In this document: positions 9,097 through 18,021 of the stretch, piece after piece | Numbering within the stretch: the stretch's first letter is position 1 | Layout: each line of letters opens with the position of its first letter | Source: Priestia aryabhattai B8W22 | GTDB taxonomy: Bacteria; Bacillota; Bacilli; Bacillales; Bacillaceae_H | Length of the DNA stretch: 64,000 nucleotides | NCBI RefSeq assembly: GCF_000956595.1 | Contig: NZ_JYOO01000006.1 | Location: 62,001 to 126,000, forward strand | Direction of reading: 5' to 3' | The notes under the pieces: generated by a model | Told to the model about the DNA's origin: nothing | What the model saw: only the letters and a program-made list of their open reading frames with translations | Databases searched by the model: none | Translations under genes and position numbers: made by a program

Positions 9097-10548
9097 TTAT
9101 CTATCCGTACTTAATTGTCCTTGTGGTAAAATACTATTTTTCACAACAGCTGTTTTCGATCCTTTAATATTTAACAAGAAGCTAGGAGCAAACGTAGAGT
9201 GTTCCTCTGAATAGAAGCCTCTGTTTGTCATGTAACTTGTAATTACGACATTGTCTCCTTTCACTTGTGGAACTGCAAAGTGTGAATACGTGAACGTTTT
9301 GTCATTAGGATCGAGGTTCATATGTAAAACAAGTCCTGTATCATTTAGCGGCTTGTATTTTCCTGTCAGCGTATTTGATACGTATCCTAGCATATATACG
9401 TCATCTTGGCCGATACCATCAATAGTCATTTTAGATCCGCGAGAATCTGTGAATAAGTACCATTTCCCATCTTTTTTAAATACATTTGCGCGTTCAATTT
9501 CATCTGTCACCGTGTTTGAAGTAATCAGTGGATCCATTACTTTTTTCAAGGTAAAATCGTTATTTAATTCAACAATGCCTAACGCACCGTTTGCTAAAGC
9601 GGCTTTCTTTTTATTAGAGCTCTGCAGTAATTTCTCTTTTTCTGATTGGAAAAATGGATTATTTCCACCGTAGTAAGCTCGATTGTAAAGGGAATCTTCA
9701 CCTTGATAACCATCTTCAGTTCCTGTGTTTGCTTCAAACACAAGGTATTTATGCCCTTTATCCTCTACATAGTGAGGATCTCTCAACGTATGATTATCTC
9801 CTGAACCATATGCGCCTTCGTCAATAAACTGCTGAATATTTTGATACTTTTTACCATCACCATCAAAAATGGATTTATGATCTTCAACACCTTCAATCTT
9901 TAACGTATCTGCACTTCGCTGAGATACATTTACTTGAGCTGTTGTTAAGGTTTGTTTTCCATAGTTTGTACCTGAAAAGTTAGTATAGAATAAGCGTATT
10001 TTTCCATCTGATGTTAAAGTAGCAGATCCTGACCATTCTTGTGTTTGCTTTTTCAAATGAGGATCATTCGGTACAAATTTGTCACTGTCTTTGAACACTC
10101 TTCCTGCATTTTTCCAACTGTCAATCGAATCTTCACCTATTTTTTGATAAAACACATAAATAGATGTATCATCAGCATCTTTCGGATCACCTGCTAGCGC
10201 AAATACAACTTGGTAACCATGATAGTTGGCTACTGTTCCGTCAGCATTTTGCAGAGGCCAGCTGTCCCATACGTCTAAATCAATTAAATTGCCCGATTTA
10301 TCATACCCTTTTGCAGAGGCAATATTTTTGATTGTTGATTTATCAAAAGCTGGAACTTTAAACTGTTCACTTTTTTGCTGCTGAGGAATTTTCAGCATGT
10401 TATCACGCGTAATATGGGAAACTCCATAATTATTATTAGTATCTTTATGATTGCTTTCAGCAGCCCATGTTTGAGATCCAGCACCTACTAACAGAGCTGT
10501 AGCAAAAGATAAAGCTGTAGTTTGCTTTGCGATTTTCTTAATATTCAT
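9097..10548 (-). CDS. sacB: Levansucrase, GH68 (first copy)
   Basis: This secreted enzyme polymerises the fructosyl unit of sucrose into levan and releases glucose; it is 483 residues. ATG 10548 is chosen because GGAGAAAAAC precedes it and the protein then starts with a signal peptide (MNIKKIAKQ, core to about residue 28, cleavage near TWAA). GH68 residues are visible: nucleophile Asp95 in DVWDSWPLQ, RDP in HTLRDPHY, and the acid/base glutamate in TDEIERAN. It closely resembles the second copy at 40819 but has no levB after it. Its promoter shares -35, -10 and operator with the other copy. No SacY-type antiterminator leader was seen, unlike B. subtilis sacB. Confidence 0.95.
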   Translation of the reverse strand: MNIKKIAKQTTALSFATALLVGAGSQTWAAESNHKDTNNNYGVSHITRDNMLKIPQQQKSEQFKVPAFDKSTIKNIASAKGYDKSGNLIDLDVWDSWPLQNADGTVANYHGYQVVFALAGDPKDADDTSIYVFYQKIGEDSIDSWKNAGRVFKDSDKFVPNDPHLKKQTQEWSGSATLTSDGKIRLFYTNFSGTNYGKQTLTTAQVNVSQRSADTLKIEGVEDHKSIFDGDGKKYQNIQQFIDEGAYGSGDNHTLRDPHYVEDKGHKYLVFEANTGTEDGYQGEDSLYNRAYYGGNNPFFQSEKEKLLQSSNKKKAALANGALGIVELNNDFTLKKVMDPLITSNTVTDEIERANVFKKDGKWYLFTDSRGSKMTIDGIGQDDVYMLGYVSNTLTGKYKPLNDTGLVLHMNLDPNDKTFTYSHFAVPQVKGDNVVITSYMTNRGFYSEEHSTFAPSFLLNIKGSKTAVVKNSILPQGQLSTDR

Positions 10549-10646
10549 CTGTTTTTCTCCCTTTTGTATAATACTTTTTCTTGTGTCACTCACAAGCAAT
10601 TCATTTTCTATGTATCGAGAAGTCATATCAATCTGGCGAAATAACA

Positions 10647-10698
10647 GAACCGGTTCCATTACCTTTCCAAGATTACTTGCATAATATTAAAAAGTCAA
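10647..10698 (-). promoter_or_regulatory. sacB (first copy) promoter with downstream AACCGGTT operator
   Basis: Minus-strand -35 TTGACT (10693-10698) and -10 TAATCT (10670-10675) are 17 bp apart. The perfect palindrome GAACCGGTTC follows at 10647-10656, about +7 to +16. The second sacB copy has the same three elements at the same spacing, although the DNA between them has diverged. Confidence 0.78.
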
Positions 10699-11062
10699 AT
10701 AGGTAAAATGGAGTGCCCATACCCTTTTTTCTCCCTTTATTTTTTTAATTTAGTTATAAAGTCTTAAATCTTTAACTTTTTGATTAAGTAGGCAAATTGA
10801 TCGTCATATTTAACCTGCTATTTTTTATAAGTTCTTCTACAGCTATTAAATTAGACCATTTTCAAAAAAATATCGTTAATGTATTTTTTGTGAAATAGTG
10901 GAATAATTTATTATATAATAGTTTCTACTGGTAATAATAAGAGACAAAAGAATTAGGTAATCTCTTTTTATTTTGATTCTTTTATACTGCTAAATTTTAT
11001 CCAGCTCTTCCTAAGGAATCGCTATCATTTTAATGAATCAATCATACATTTTTCAGAAAATC
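10699..11062. other. AT-rich intergenic stretch, nothing recognised
   Basis: This stretch lies between the sacB promoter and the selO terminator. It is very AT-rich. I found no open frame with a ribosome site, no strong hairpin and no repeat. Confidence 0.5.
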
Positions 11063-11092
11063 AAAAAGAGCTCTTTATAAAGAGCTCTTTTT
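11063..11092. terminator. Bidirectional terminator after selO
   Basis: The perfect palindrome AAAAAGAGCTCTTTA/TAAAGAGCTCTTTTT ends in T-runs on both strands. It lies 47 bp past the selO stop. Confidence 0.85.
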
Positions 11093-11138
11093 GATGTCAT
11101 TTACGCTGTCTTTAAATAGCTGTTCTTATCTAAATAAA

Positions 11139-12599
11139 TCAAGTTCCGCAGTACGTTTGATAAGGCTGATTAGACGGAGCAGACGGTGTACAGTACTCTG
11201 ACTGATAAGGCGATTCATATGGGCTAGAAAGCACTTTTAGAAAATCTTCCATAACGCTGTAGTCTCCTTTTTGTGCTGCGTCTAGTGCTGCTTCTACTCG
11301 GTGATTTCGAGGAATGACAGCCGGATTGTTATTTTTCATAAGCTCTTCCGACTCCGCTTTAGATTGTTTTTGCCTACCTAGTCTTTTCTGCCATAACTCC
11401 TGCCACTGTGCAAATTCTTCGCTTTCAAACAGGTCATTATTTCCTAGCTTATCGAAAGTTAATGCACGAAACGTATTTGTATAGTCAGCTTTATAGGTTT
11501 TCATCATGGTAAGAAGCTCTTGGAATAATGCTTCATCTTCTTTTTCTTCGTTAAAAAGTCCAAGTTTAGCCTGCATACCTGCCAGCCAGTTTTCTCGATA
11601 GAATTTTGGGAATTCCGTCACGGCGCTTTGAGCTATTTCAACTGCTTTTTCTATATCTTGATCCAACAGCGGTAATAAAGCCTCAGCAAACCTCGCAAGA
11701 TTCCACCCTGTAATGCCTGGTTGATTTTGATAAGCGTAGCGCCCTTGTACATCAATTGAACTAAATACAGTTTCTGGATCATAGGTATCCATAAACGCAC
11801 ATGGTCCATAGTCAATTGTTTCTCCACTAATTGTCATATTATCCGTATTCATGACGCCGTGAATAAAACCAATAAGTTGCCATTTAGCAACTAGGGTAGC
11901 GTGCCGCTTAATCACTTCTTGAAGCAATGATAAATATTTTTTTTCATTCTTTTCTATATGGGAAAAGTGTCGTTCTAATGCATAGTCAGCTAGCGCTTGA
12001 AGGTTTTCGACCGTTCCCCATTTTGCAGCGAATTGAAATGTGCCAAAACGAAGGTGACTGGAAGCTACACGCGTCAAAATCGCCCCCGGCAGTTCTTTTT
12101 CACGAACAATGGATTCGCCTGTTATTACGACTGCTAGGCTCCGAGTAGTTGGAATACCAAGAGCATGCATAGCCTCACTAATAATATACTCACGCAGCAT
12201 AGGTCCTAGAGCTGCCCGACCGTCTCCTCCTCGGGAATACGGAGTTCGGCCTGAGCCTTTAAGCTGAAGATCCACTCGTTCACCTGAAGGCGTAACTTGC
12301 TCCCCTATCAGCAAAGCCCGGCCGTCACCTAGCATGTTAAAGTGGCCAAATTGATGCCCTGCATAAGCTTGTGCAAGGGGGAAAGCACCTTTTGGAAAAC
12401 TGTTTCCAGCCAAAATACTAACTCCTTCTTGGCTTTGCAGCTGTTCTTTTTGTAACCCTAGAGATGCGGCTAAAGAGTCGTTAAATTTAACTATTTTAGG
12501 TGAACTCACTGGATTAGGATCAAGAGGGGTAAAAAAGATGTTTGGTAACTCCGCATAGCTATTACGTAAATTCCATCCTGTTTCTTTTTGATTAGTCAT
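11139..12599 (-). CDS. selO: SelO/YdiU family protein adenylyltransferase (pseudokinase fold)
   Basis: This is a 486-residue member of the SelO family, proteins with a kinase fold that transfer AMP to target proteins and have been linked to redox stress. Family signatures are [18 protein letters not shown] near residue 80, [19 protein letters not shown] near 115 and [20 protein letters not shown] near 250. A cysteine lies four residues from the C-terminus (YCGT), where eukaryotic SelO has selenocysteine. The start has AAGGAG. It stands alone between sacB and the sucrose operon, with its own terminator. The substrate here is unknown. Confidence 0.93.
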   Translation of the reverse strand: MTNQKETGWNLRNSYAELPNIFFTPLDPNPVSSPKIVKFNDSLAASLGLQKEQLQSQEGVSILAGNSFPKGAFPLAQAYAGHQFGHFNMLGDGRALLIGEQVTPSGERVDLQLKGSGRTPYSRGGDGRAALGPMLREYIISEAMHALGIPTTRSLAVVITGESIVREKELPGAILTRVASSHLRFGTFQFAAKWGTVENLQALADYALERHFSHIEKNEKKYLSLLQEVIKRHATLVAKWQLIGFIHGVMNTDNMTISGETIDYGPCAFMDTYDPETVFSSIDVQGRYAYQNQPGITGWNLARFAEALLPLLDQDIEKAVEIAQSAVTEFPKFYRENWLAGMQAKLGLFNEEKEDEALFQELLTMMKTYKADYTNTFRALTFDKLGNNDLFESEEFAQWQELWQKRLGRQKQSKAESEELMKNNNPAVIPRNHRVEAALDAAQKGDYSVMEDFLKVLSSPYESPYQSEYCTPSAPSNQPYQTYCGT

Positions 12600-12680
12600 C
12601 GTATCTCCTTTTCTTTTTGTGTCTTAAAACATAATTCTTTTCTTTACTGATCGCTGTTTTATACGCGCAGCAGCGCTGCT

Positions 12681-12718
12681 CTGTCCTGCTTTCTTCGAGG
12701 CGTCTTAGAGCAGGACAG
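12681..12718. other. Hairpin in the selO/GH32 intergenic region
   Basis: CTGTCCTGCT pairs with AGCAGGACAG, followed on the plus strand by a T/C-rich run. No plus-strand gene lies before it. It may be part of the selO 5' leader, or a terminator for readthrough from the plus strand. Confidence 0.4.
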
Positions 12719-12834
12719 TTTCTCTTTCATTTTATTTTCTCTTTTACTATTATATCGTATTTGCTTATACTTTTAATCTAAAGTGCCTTATCCATTTGTA
12801 TACCTCCACTTTGTTGACGAGCTATTAAATGCTC

Positions 12835-12866
12835 AAAAAAGGAAGAAGTATTAATATACTTCTTCC
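12835..12866 (-). terminator. Terminator of the sucrose operon
   Basis: GGAAGAAGTAT pairs with ATACTTCTTCC, followed by six T on the minus strand, 9 bp after the GH32 stop. Confidence 0.9.
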
Positions 12867-12874
12867 TCTGTATT

Positions 12875-14341
12875 TTACCCCCAAATATCTTTTAAATTCC
12901 AATACGTTAACTCTTTTACGATTACGTTTCCTCCTTCAGTAAATAATTCAATTCCGAGCCTGCTTTCTTTTGGATAAATACGGCTCGTCATGGTCGCTTG
13001 TCCTTCGTTTGCAAATAATTCAATGGAAGAACGGTCCACAAATATTCGTAAAGCTAGTGTCTCACCTGCTTGTAACGCTACTTTCCTAACTCCATCTTCT
13101 TTTCCCGAGTGAGTACAGTCAAGCAATAGCTTTTGCTCATTAAGGTTATAACACATAAGCGTTTCTTCATTGTTTATTCCACGAATTTTTATTCCTACCG
13201 ATGAAGCTTGGCAGTCCGCTAAATCAAATACAGCTTGTATCTCTAGCAAGTCTTCATTTACTTCTACTACATAGCTGTTAGAAAGAGCTTTATTGGTTAG
13301 CATATTATACTGAGTTTTCCGAAGTGATGTAAGCTCTTGGACGGGGTTCATTAACACTTTATCCTCTCTTAAAGTTAGTTCTCTCGGAAGCGTTAGCGCA
13401 CCGCACCATCCATCCTCTTTCGTTGGCATATTAGCTTCCCACATGTCCATCCATCCAATTGCAATTCGTCTTCCTTTATCATCTAAAAGCGTTTGAACAG
13501 CATAAAAATCGTGGCCATGATCTAATTCAGTAAATGACCCATGATGAAATGTATTGGTTTCATAACTATATTCTCCAACTAAATATCCCGTTTGGAAAAG
13601 GTTGTGATAGGAATCACCTTTTGCTTCTATCCCTTGAGGAGAAATCATTAACACATGCTTTCCGTCTAACTCAAAGAAGTCCGGACACTCCCACATGTAT
13701 CCTAGATCTCCATCGCTTTTAGCAAGGAAGCCAACATATTCCCACTGTCGTAAATTTGAAGACCTGTATAAGATAACACGTCCCTCTTGTTTCTTTGTTG
13801 AGTTTCCTAGAATCATATACCAGAAATCCTCGTGCTTCCATACTTTAGGATCTCGAAAATGATGAGAGCTATCTGCCGGCGGCTCAGCAATAACTGGGTT
13901 GACCTCTGCTTTTTCAAAGGTAATGCCGTCTTTACTAACAGCTATATTTTGGTTTTGAAAAAAAGTATCCAGTTCTTTGTCTATATAATTATGTCCTGTA
14001 TAAATTAGCGTAAGCTCTCCTTCGTTATCCACGGCACTTCCAGAAAAACATCCATCTTTATCAAATGCATCTCCAGGAGCTAAAGCAATCGGTAAATGCT
14101 GCCAATGAACAAGATCTTTGCTTTTTACATGTCCCCAGTGCATCGGGCCCCAATTCTCGTCATAAGGATGATGTTGATAAAAAACATGATATTCTCCTTT
14201 GTACTGAACCAATCCATTCGGATCATTAATCCAGTTCGCTGGCGCCATAATATGATACCCCAACCGATATTGATGATTTATCTTTTTCTCTGCTTCATTT
14301 AATGAATTTTGAGCTTGCTCGATTTTATTTATCGTTAACAT
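12875..14341 (-). CDS. Cytoplasmic GH32 sucrose hydrolase (invertase / sucrose-6-phosphate hydrolase type)
   Basis: This beta-fructofuranosidase of about 488 residues has no signal peptide. GH32 motifs are WINDPNG near residue 40 (nucleophile Asp), FRDPKV, and WECPDFF (acid/base Glu), with normal spacing. Three consecutive ATG codons (14347, 14344, 14341) begin the frame. The third is eight bases from GGGGG and is the best start. The gene follows the permease gene by a few bases, with its ribosome site overlapping the permease stop. Because the partner is a proton-symporter type permease, the substrate is probably free sucrose (CscA role). The family also includes SacA/ScrB, which act on sucrose-6-phosphate. 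Confidence 0.92.
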   Translation of the reverse strand: MLTINKIEQAQNSLNEAEKKINHQYRLGYHIMAPANWINDPNGLVQYKGEYHVFYQHHPYDENWGPMHWGHVKSKDLVHWQHLPIALAPGDAFDKDGCFSGSAVDNEGELTLIYTGHNYIDKELDTFFQNQNIAVSKDGITFEKAEVNPVIAEPPADSSHHFRDPKVWKHEDFWYMILGNSTKKQEGRVILYRSSNLRQWEYVGFLAKSDGDLGYMWECPDFFELDGKHVLMISPQGIEAKGDSYHNLFQTGYLVGEYSYETNTFHHGSFTELDHGHDFYAVQTLLDDKGRRIAIGWMDMWEANMPTKEDGWCGALTLPRELTLREDKVLMNPVQELTSLRKTQYNMLTNKALSNSYVVEVNEDLLEIQAVFDLADCQASSVGIKIRGINNEETLMCYNLNEQKLLLDCTHSGKEDGVRKVALQAGETLALRIFVDRSSIELFANEGQATMTSRIYPKESRLGIELFTEGGNVIVKELTYWNLKDIWG

Positions 14342-14353
14342 CATCATATCCCC

Positions 14354-15595
14354 CTATATAATCTGCGTGTTTTCTTGTACATCTTTTCTTATAAACTTAT
14401 GTTTTTTAGAGTTTAGTAGTGTAAACATGGAAATAACGTTAAATACCAAAACCATACCTCCCATAATTAAATAGGTACGGGAAAAACCTACGCTATCATA
14501 TAATCCTCCCGCTATGGGTGAAAGGACTGAAGCACCTATTTGTGAAGCGAATTGGAATCCAACCAAATAAAGTATAGAAGATAGGCGCGTGTCAAAGTTA
14601 GCTGCCAAATATTTAAAGATGGCAATGAGCATAATAGGAAGTTCTAATGCATGAATAAGCTTCATTGAAGATATTCCAATTGGACCAACCACAAGTCCTG
14701 ACCCAATAATACGAAATCCCATTAGAAATCCTGCTAAAATCAAACTATTTTTTGCACCAATCTTATTTACAATAAACGGTGCTGCGAACATCATTCCAGC
14801 TTCTAAAAATACTTGAAATGAATTTAAGTAGCCAAATACTTGGTTACCTATCGATTCAGTAGGAAACAAAGATGCATAATAGATAGGAAATTGCTGATCG
14901 TATACTCCATACACGCACGTAACGCCAACAACATAAATCATAAAAAGCCAAAATTCCTTCAATAAGAATAAATTACCTACATCTCTCAGCGTGACGGATT
15001 CAGCTTTTTCCATTTCATAGCTGCTCATTTCTACCTTCACAGAAAAAATAATAGCCACTAGGATAACCGCTGAAACGGATGCCACCCAAAAATTAATATG
15101 AGGATTAATATTAAATAGTTGTCCTGCAAAGAATGTAGCTGCAGCCCAGCCTAATGACCCCCACATTCTAGATTTCCCGTACTCAAATTTATATTTCCGG
15201 CTGACTTTCTCTATGTATGTTTCAATCGCTCCGATGCCCGCCAAAAACGCTACTCCTAAATATAAGCCTCCAATAATAGCTCCTATCAACACATTGTATT
15301 GAAGCAAAGGCCCATAAACAAAAATATAAAATGGTCCTACAAACACTAAAAGACAGCTAATAAAAAATAAAATGTGTTTTTTTAAACCTATCCTGTCAGA
15401 TATATATCCGTACAAAGGCTGCATACACAAAGCAAAGATAGCGTTTACAGAAAAGATTAAGCCTGTAGCTGATCCGTTCAACTTAATCTCTTGCCCTAGT
15501 CAGATAGAAAATAAAGAGTAGCTCGACGACCACGTAAAAAAGAAGAAGAAAAAATATGCACTCAGCTTCCAATATAAACTTTTTGAACTTTTCAT
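14354..15595 (-). pseudogene. CscB/LacY-type sucrose:proton symporter gene interrupted by an in-frame TGA at codon 32
   Basis: This is an oligosaccharide:proton symporter of the major facilitator superfamily, full length 413 codons, about that of E. coli CscB (415). From ATG 15595 the frame reads MKSSKSLYWKLSAYFFFF and then SYSLFSI, followed by TGA (15500-15502) and LGQEIKLNG. The stop sits where CscB has the Trp of its AIWL segment, so a single TGG to TGA change explains it. The remaining 381 codons are intact with no other lesion. TTG at 15481 could restart translation, but that product would lack helix 1. It may be a recent null allele, a sequencing error, or expressed by UGA readthrough. 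It is cotranscribed with the GH32 hydrolase. Confidence 0.85.
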
Positions 15596-15643
15596 TTTAG
15601 TTACCCCTTTAGCTTAAGATATAAAATCTTTTATCTAACAAAA

Positions 15644-15657
15644 TGAAAGCACTTTCA
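15644..15657. promoter_or_regulatory. Possible cre site in the sucrose operon leader
   Basis: TGAAAGCACTTTCA is a palindrome that differs from the cre consensus only at the central G. It lies just after the -10 of the permease promoter, a usual place for CcpA repression. Confidence 0.6.
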
Positions 15658-15662
15658 ATTTG

Positions 15663-15700
15663 ATTTTATGTCAACCGGTTTCATATGTCAACCGGTTTCA
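15663..15700 (-). promoter_or_regulatory. Sucrose operon promoter with two tandem operators
   Basis: Minus-strand -35 TTGACA (15686-15691) and -10 TAAAAT (15663-15668) are 17 bp apart. Two identical copies of TGTCAACCGGTTTCA (15669-15683 and 15686-15700) cover the spacer and the -35, centred 17 bp apart. The divergent LacI-family gene at 15912 is the obvious source of the repressor. Confidence 0.88.
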
Positions 15701-15911
15701 CATTTTATATGGCAAAAAGATTGTATTAGGCGTAAAAGTGAGCTTTATGGTATGTTTAAATTGTTCAATAAACCGTTTACAATCCTTACATAGATTTTTA
15801 TGTATCAAAATAAAACGTAGCGACTGGAAAGCTGCTTGCTTGATTGCATTTATTTTAAGACTTTTACATGTCTGGTAAAGCAAGGTTTTGGAGAAATTAG
15901 GAGGAAACTAG

Positions 15912-16895
15912 ATGAAAGCCAAAATTAGTGATGTAGCAAAAATTGCAGGTGTTTCACCGACTACAGTTTCTCGTGTATTAAATAACCGTGGTTACATAAG
16001 CAAAGAAACGCGAGAAAATGTTTATAAAGCAATGAAAGAAATTAATTATTTCCCAAATGATATTGCGCGTTCATTATTTAATAAGCGAACAAATTTAATC
16101 GGTATGATTGTCCCGCAAACAAGCAACCCTTTTTTCGGAGAGTTAGCCTTTCATATTGAAAGTATATGTGCTTCCCTCAACTACAAAGTACTTCTTTGTA
16201 ACAGTCTGAATCGCATTGATAAAGAAAAAAAATATGTAGAAATGCTTATCAGAAATCAGGTAGACGGTGTTATTGCCGTTACTTATAATAGAGGTATTTT
16301 TGATTCCGAAAGTCAAAGCCTTCCTGTAGTAGCAGTGGATCATTATTTATCAAAAGGTATTCCTACCGTATCTTCTGATAACTATTCTGGAGGAGAACAA
16401 GCCACGGAATTGCTTATTTCAAAAGATTGTAAGCATATTATTCATATTAACGGTCCCCTTAAACTTGAAACTCCAGCTAACTTAAGAAGGAAAGCTTATG
16501 AAAACGTGATGAAACAGTACGGAAAACAGCCTATCACGTATGAAATTTCAAATACCTTTGACCGCAACATTCAGCGAGAAACTATTTCTAAGGTTTTTGA
16601 AGAACATCCGGAAGTAGATGGTATTTTTGCAAGCGATGACTTACTTGCAGCTTTAGTAGTTGCTGAAGCACAAAAAAGAGGAAAAAGCATCCCAAAAGAT
16701 TTAAAAATTGTGGGCTATGACGGAACGGAAGCCAGTCAGACTTTGTTACCTGGTCTAACTACAATTCAACAGCCCATTGAATCGATTGCTCAAACAGCCA
16801 TTGATATTTTACTAAAAGAAATTGAAGGAGAATTTAGTAATGTCCCCCGTGAAATCTGTCTTCCAGTTAAACTTCTAGAAGGGCAAACAACGTAA
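15912..16895 (+). CDS. LacI-family transcriptional repressor of sucrose/levan genes (ScrR-like)
   Basis: This DNA-binding repressor of 327 residues has the LacI helix-turn-helix ISDVAKIAGVSPTTVSRVL at about residues 4-22 and a hinge near residue 50. A periplasmic-binding-protein-like sensor domain follows (about 60-320), with the family segment VDGIFASDDLLA near 238. The start has AGGAGG seven bases upstream. It is divergent from the sucrose permease/hydrolase operon and separated from it by the double operator. I infer that it binds AACCGGTT sites at levR, the sucrose operon and both sacB genes, and senses a sucrose-derived sugar. The same control region may also govern its own gene. Confidence 0.88.
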   Translation: MKAKISDVAKIAGVSPTTVSRVLNNRGYISKETRENVYKAMKEINYFPNDIARSLFNKRTNLIGMIVPQTSNPFFGELAFHIESICASLNYKVLLCNSLNRIDKEKKYVEMLIRNQVDGVIAVTYNRGIFDSESQSLPVVAVDHYLSKGIPTVSSDNYSGGEQATELLISKDCKHIIHINGPLKLETPANLRRKAYENVMKQYGKQPITYEISNTFDRNIQRETISKVFEEHPEVDGIFASDDLLAALVVAEAQKRGKSIPKDLKIVGYDGTEASQTLLPGLTTIQQPIESIAQTAIDILLKEIEGEFSNVPREICLPVKLLEGQTT

Positions 16896-16985
16896 AAATA
16901 CGTTTTTTATAAAATAAATATCAGTTTGTTGCATATTCTTCTTCCTTTATTCACACCTTAACGTTACAGAAAGGAGTTGAATACA

Positions 16986-17195
16986 ATGGCAAACAATAAA
17001 AGCAGCAATAATAATGAATTATTAGTATACGGAGCTGAACAAGCAATCGATCAAATGAAATATGAAATCGCTAGCGAGTTCGGAGTAAATTTAGGAGCTG
17101 ACACTACTGCACGTGCAAACGGATCAGTAGGCGGCGAAATCACAAAACGTCTTGTACAATTAGCTGAGCAACAACTTGGCGGCGGACGTTTCTAA
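16986..17195 (+). CDS. Alpha/beta-type small acid-soluble spore protein
   Basis: This 69-residue spore protein coats and protects DNA in the dormant spore. The family blocks are present: [20 protein letters not shown], with the GPR protease site in the EFGV segment, then [15 protein letters not shown] 16986 has AAGGAG nine bases before it; a TTG nine bases upstream is in frame but poorly placed. Upstream, GCATA and CACCTTA 18 bp apart could be a weak sigma-G promoter. Expression is expected in the forespore. Confidence 0.95.
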   Translation: MANNKSSNNNELLVYGAEQAIDQMKYEIASEFGVNLGADTTARANGSVGGEITKRLVQLAEQQLGGGRF

Positions 17196-17221
17196 GACAA
17201 TTTCATACACACCATGACTTA

Positions 17222-17250
17222 AGGAAGAATGGATATCCATTCTTCCTTTT
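17222..17250 (+). terminator. Terminator of the spore protein gene
   Basis: GGAAGAATGGAT pairs with ATCCATTCTTCC and is followed by four T, 26 bp past the stop. Confidence 0.88.
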
Positions 17251-17284
17251 CATATATTTAATTTCCATCTTTATATAAAAATTA

Positions 17285-17485
17285 TTATTGCTCATCCTCT
17301 TTACTGACTGATTTTGTTTTTCCTTTCTTTAGTACAGCACTGATTCCCAAACAACAGACAGCTGCTATCCATCCGGAGATGAGAAAATAAACGGAGGTAT
17401 TTGCAAAGAGTGTACCTATTAAAATAAACAGGCCTCCGAGAATAATAAAAAGGACGTGACCTTCACCATTTTTTTTCACCTTCAT
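17285..17485 (-). CDS. Small two-helix membrane protein, unknown
   Basis: I do not recognise this 66-residue protein. It has two hydrophobic segments (about 12-30 and 32-52) between a basic N-terminus and a charged KKGKTKSVSKEDEQ tail. ATG 17485 has GGGGAG five bases upstream; a GTG one codon earlier is the alternative. It lies convergent to the spore protein gene. No function can be assigned. Confidence 0.65.
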   Translation of the reverse strand: MKVKKNGEGHVLFIILGGLFILIGTLFANTSVYFLISGWIAAVCCLGISAVLKKGKTKSVSKEDEQ

Positions 17486-17643
17486 CACCTCTCCCCTACG
17501 TATACAAACTACTGTTCAGATACAAAAGAAACTTCTTGATAAACAAGAAGTTTTCTTACGTCCGTTTCTTTTTCAATAAAAAATAAAGGTGTTTTCTTTT
17601 TATTTATTCAACAAAACCACTCAATATTCTTCTCAATTACGTG

Positions 17644-17865
17644 CTATTCAATAATTTCTCCTGTTTTATACTCTTTCATAAATACATCAATAACATCTCC
17701 TGCTTCCTCGTTCTCCTCCTGCATTTGAACGAGTATTTCGTTTTGTGCATTTACCGAAAGAATTCTGACATCCGACATTCGGTTTATGTCCAGCTGCAGT
17801 TCCAAATCTTTGGCAACTTCATCAGCTTTTAGTGAATCTTTGATAATATATCTGTGACTTCTCAT
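17644..17865 (-). CDS. Small acidic hypothetical protein
   Basis: This is a 73-residue soluble protein beginning MRSHRYIIKDSLKADEVA. It is rich in acidic residues and has no membrane segment. The start has AAAGGAG eight bases upstream. No family was recognised. It stands alone, with AT-rich DNA on both sides. Confidence 0.65.
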   Translation of the reverse strand: MRSHRYIIKDSLKADEVAKDLELQLDINRMSDVRILSVNAQNEILVQMQEENEEAGDVIDVFMKEYKTGEIIE

Positions 17866-17954
17866 GACATTCGCTCCTTTACGTTATATGAACGAATATA
17901 GTTTATCCAAACTATCAGTACACAATGACATTTTTTCTTATGTCTTTTATTTAA

Positions 17955-17997
17955 ACAAAACAAAAAAACGACTTTTATCAGCCGTTTTTTTGTTTTG
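17955..17997. terminator. Bidirectional terminator after the amino-acid permease gene
   Basis: AAAACAAAAAAACG pairs with CGTTTTTTTGTTTT, with long A/T runs on both sides, 25 bp after the permease stop. Confidence 0.85.
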
Positions 17998-18021
17998 CTT
18001 TTCGATTATGAAAAAGCATAT

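Noticed and set aside
16896-16985. Terminator after the LacI-family gene
   Set aside because: Only weak A/T pairing is seen after the stop; no convincing stem.
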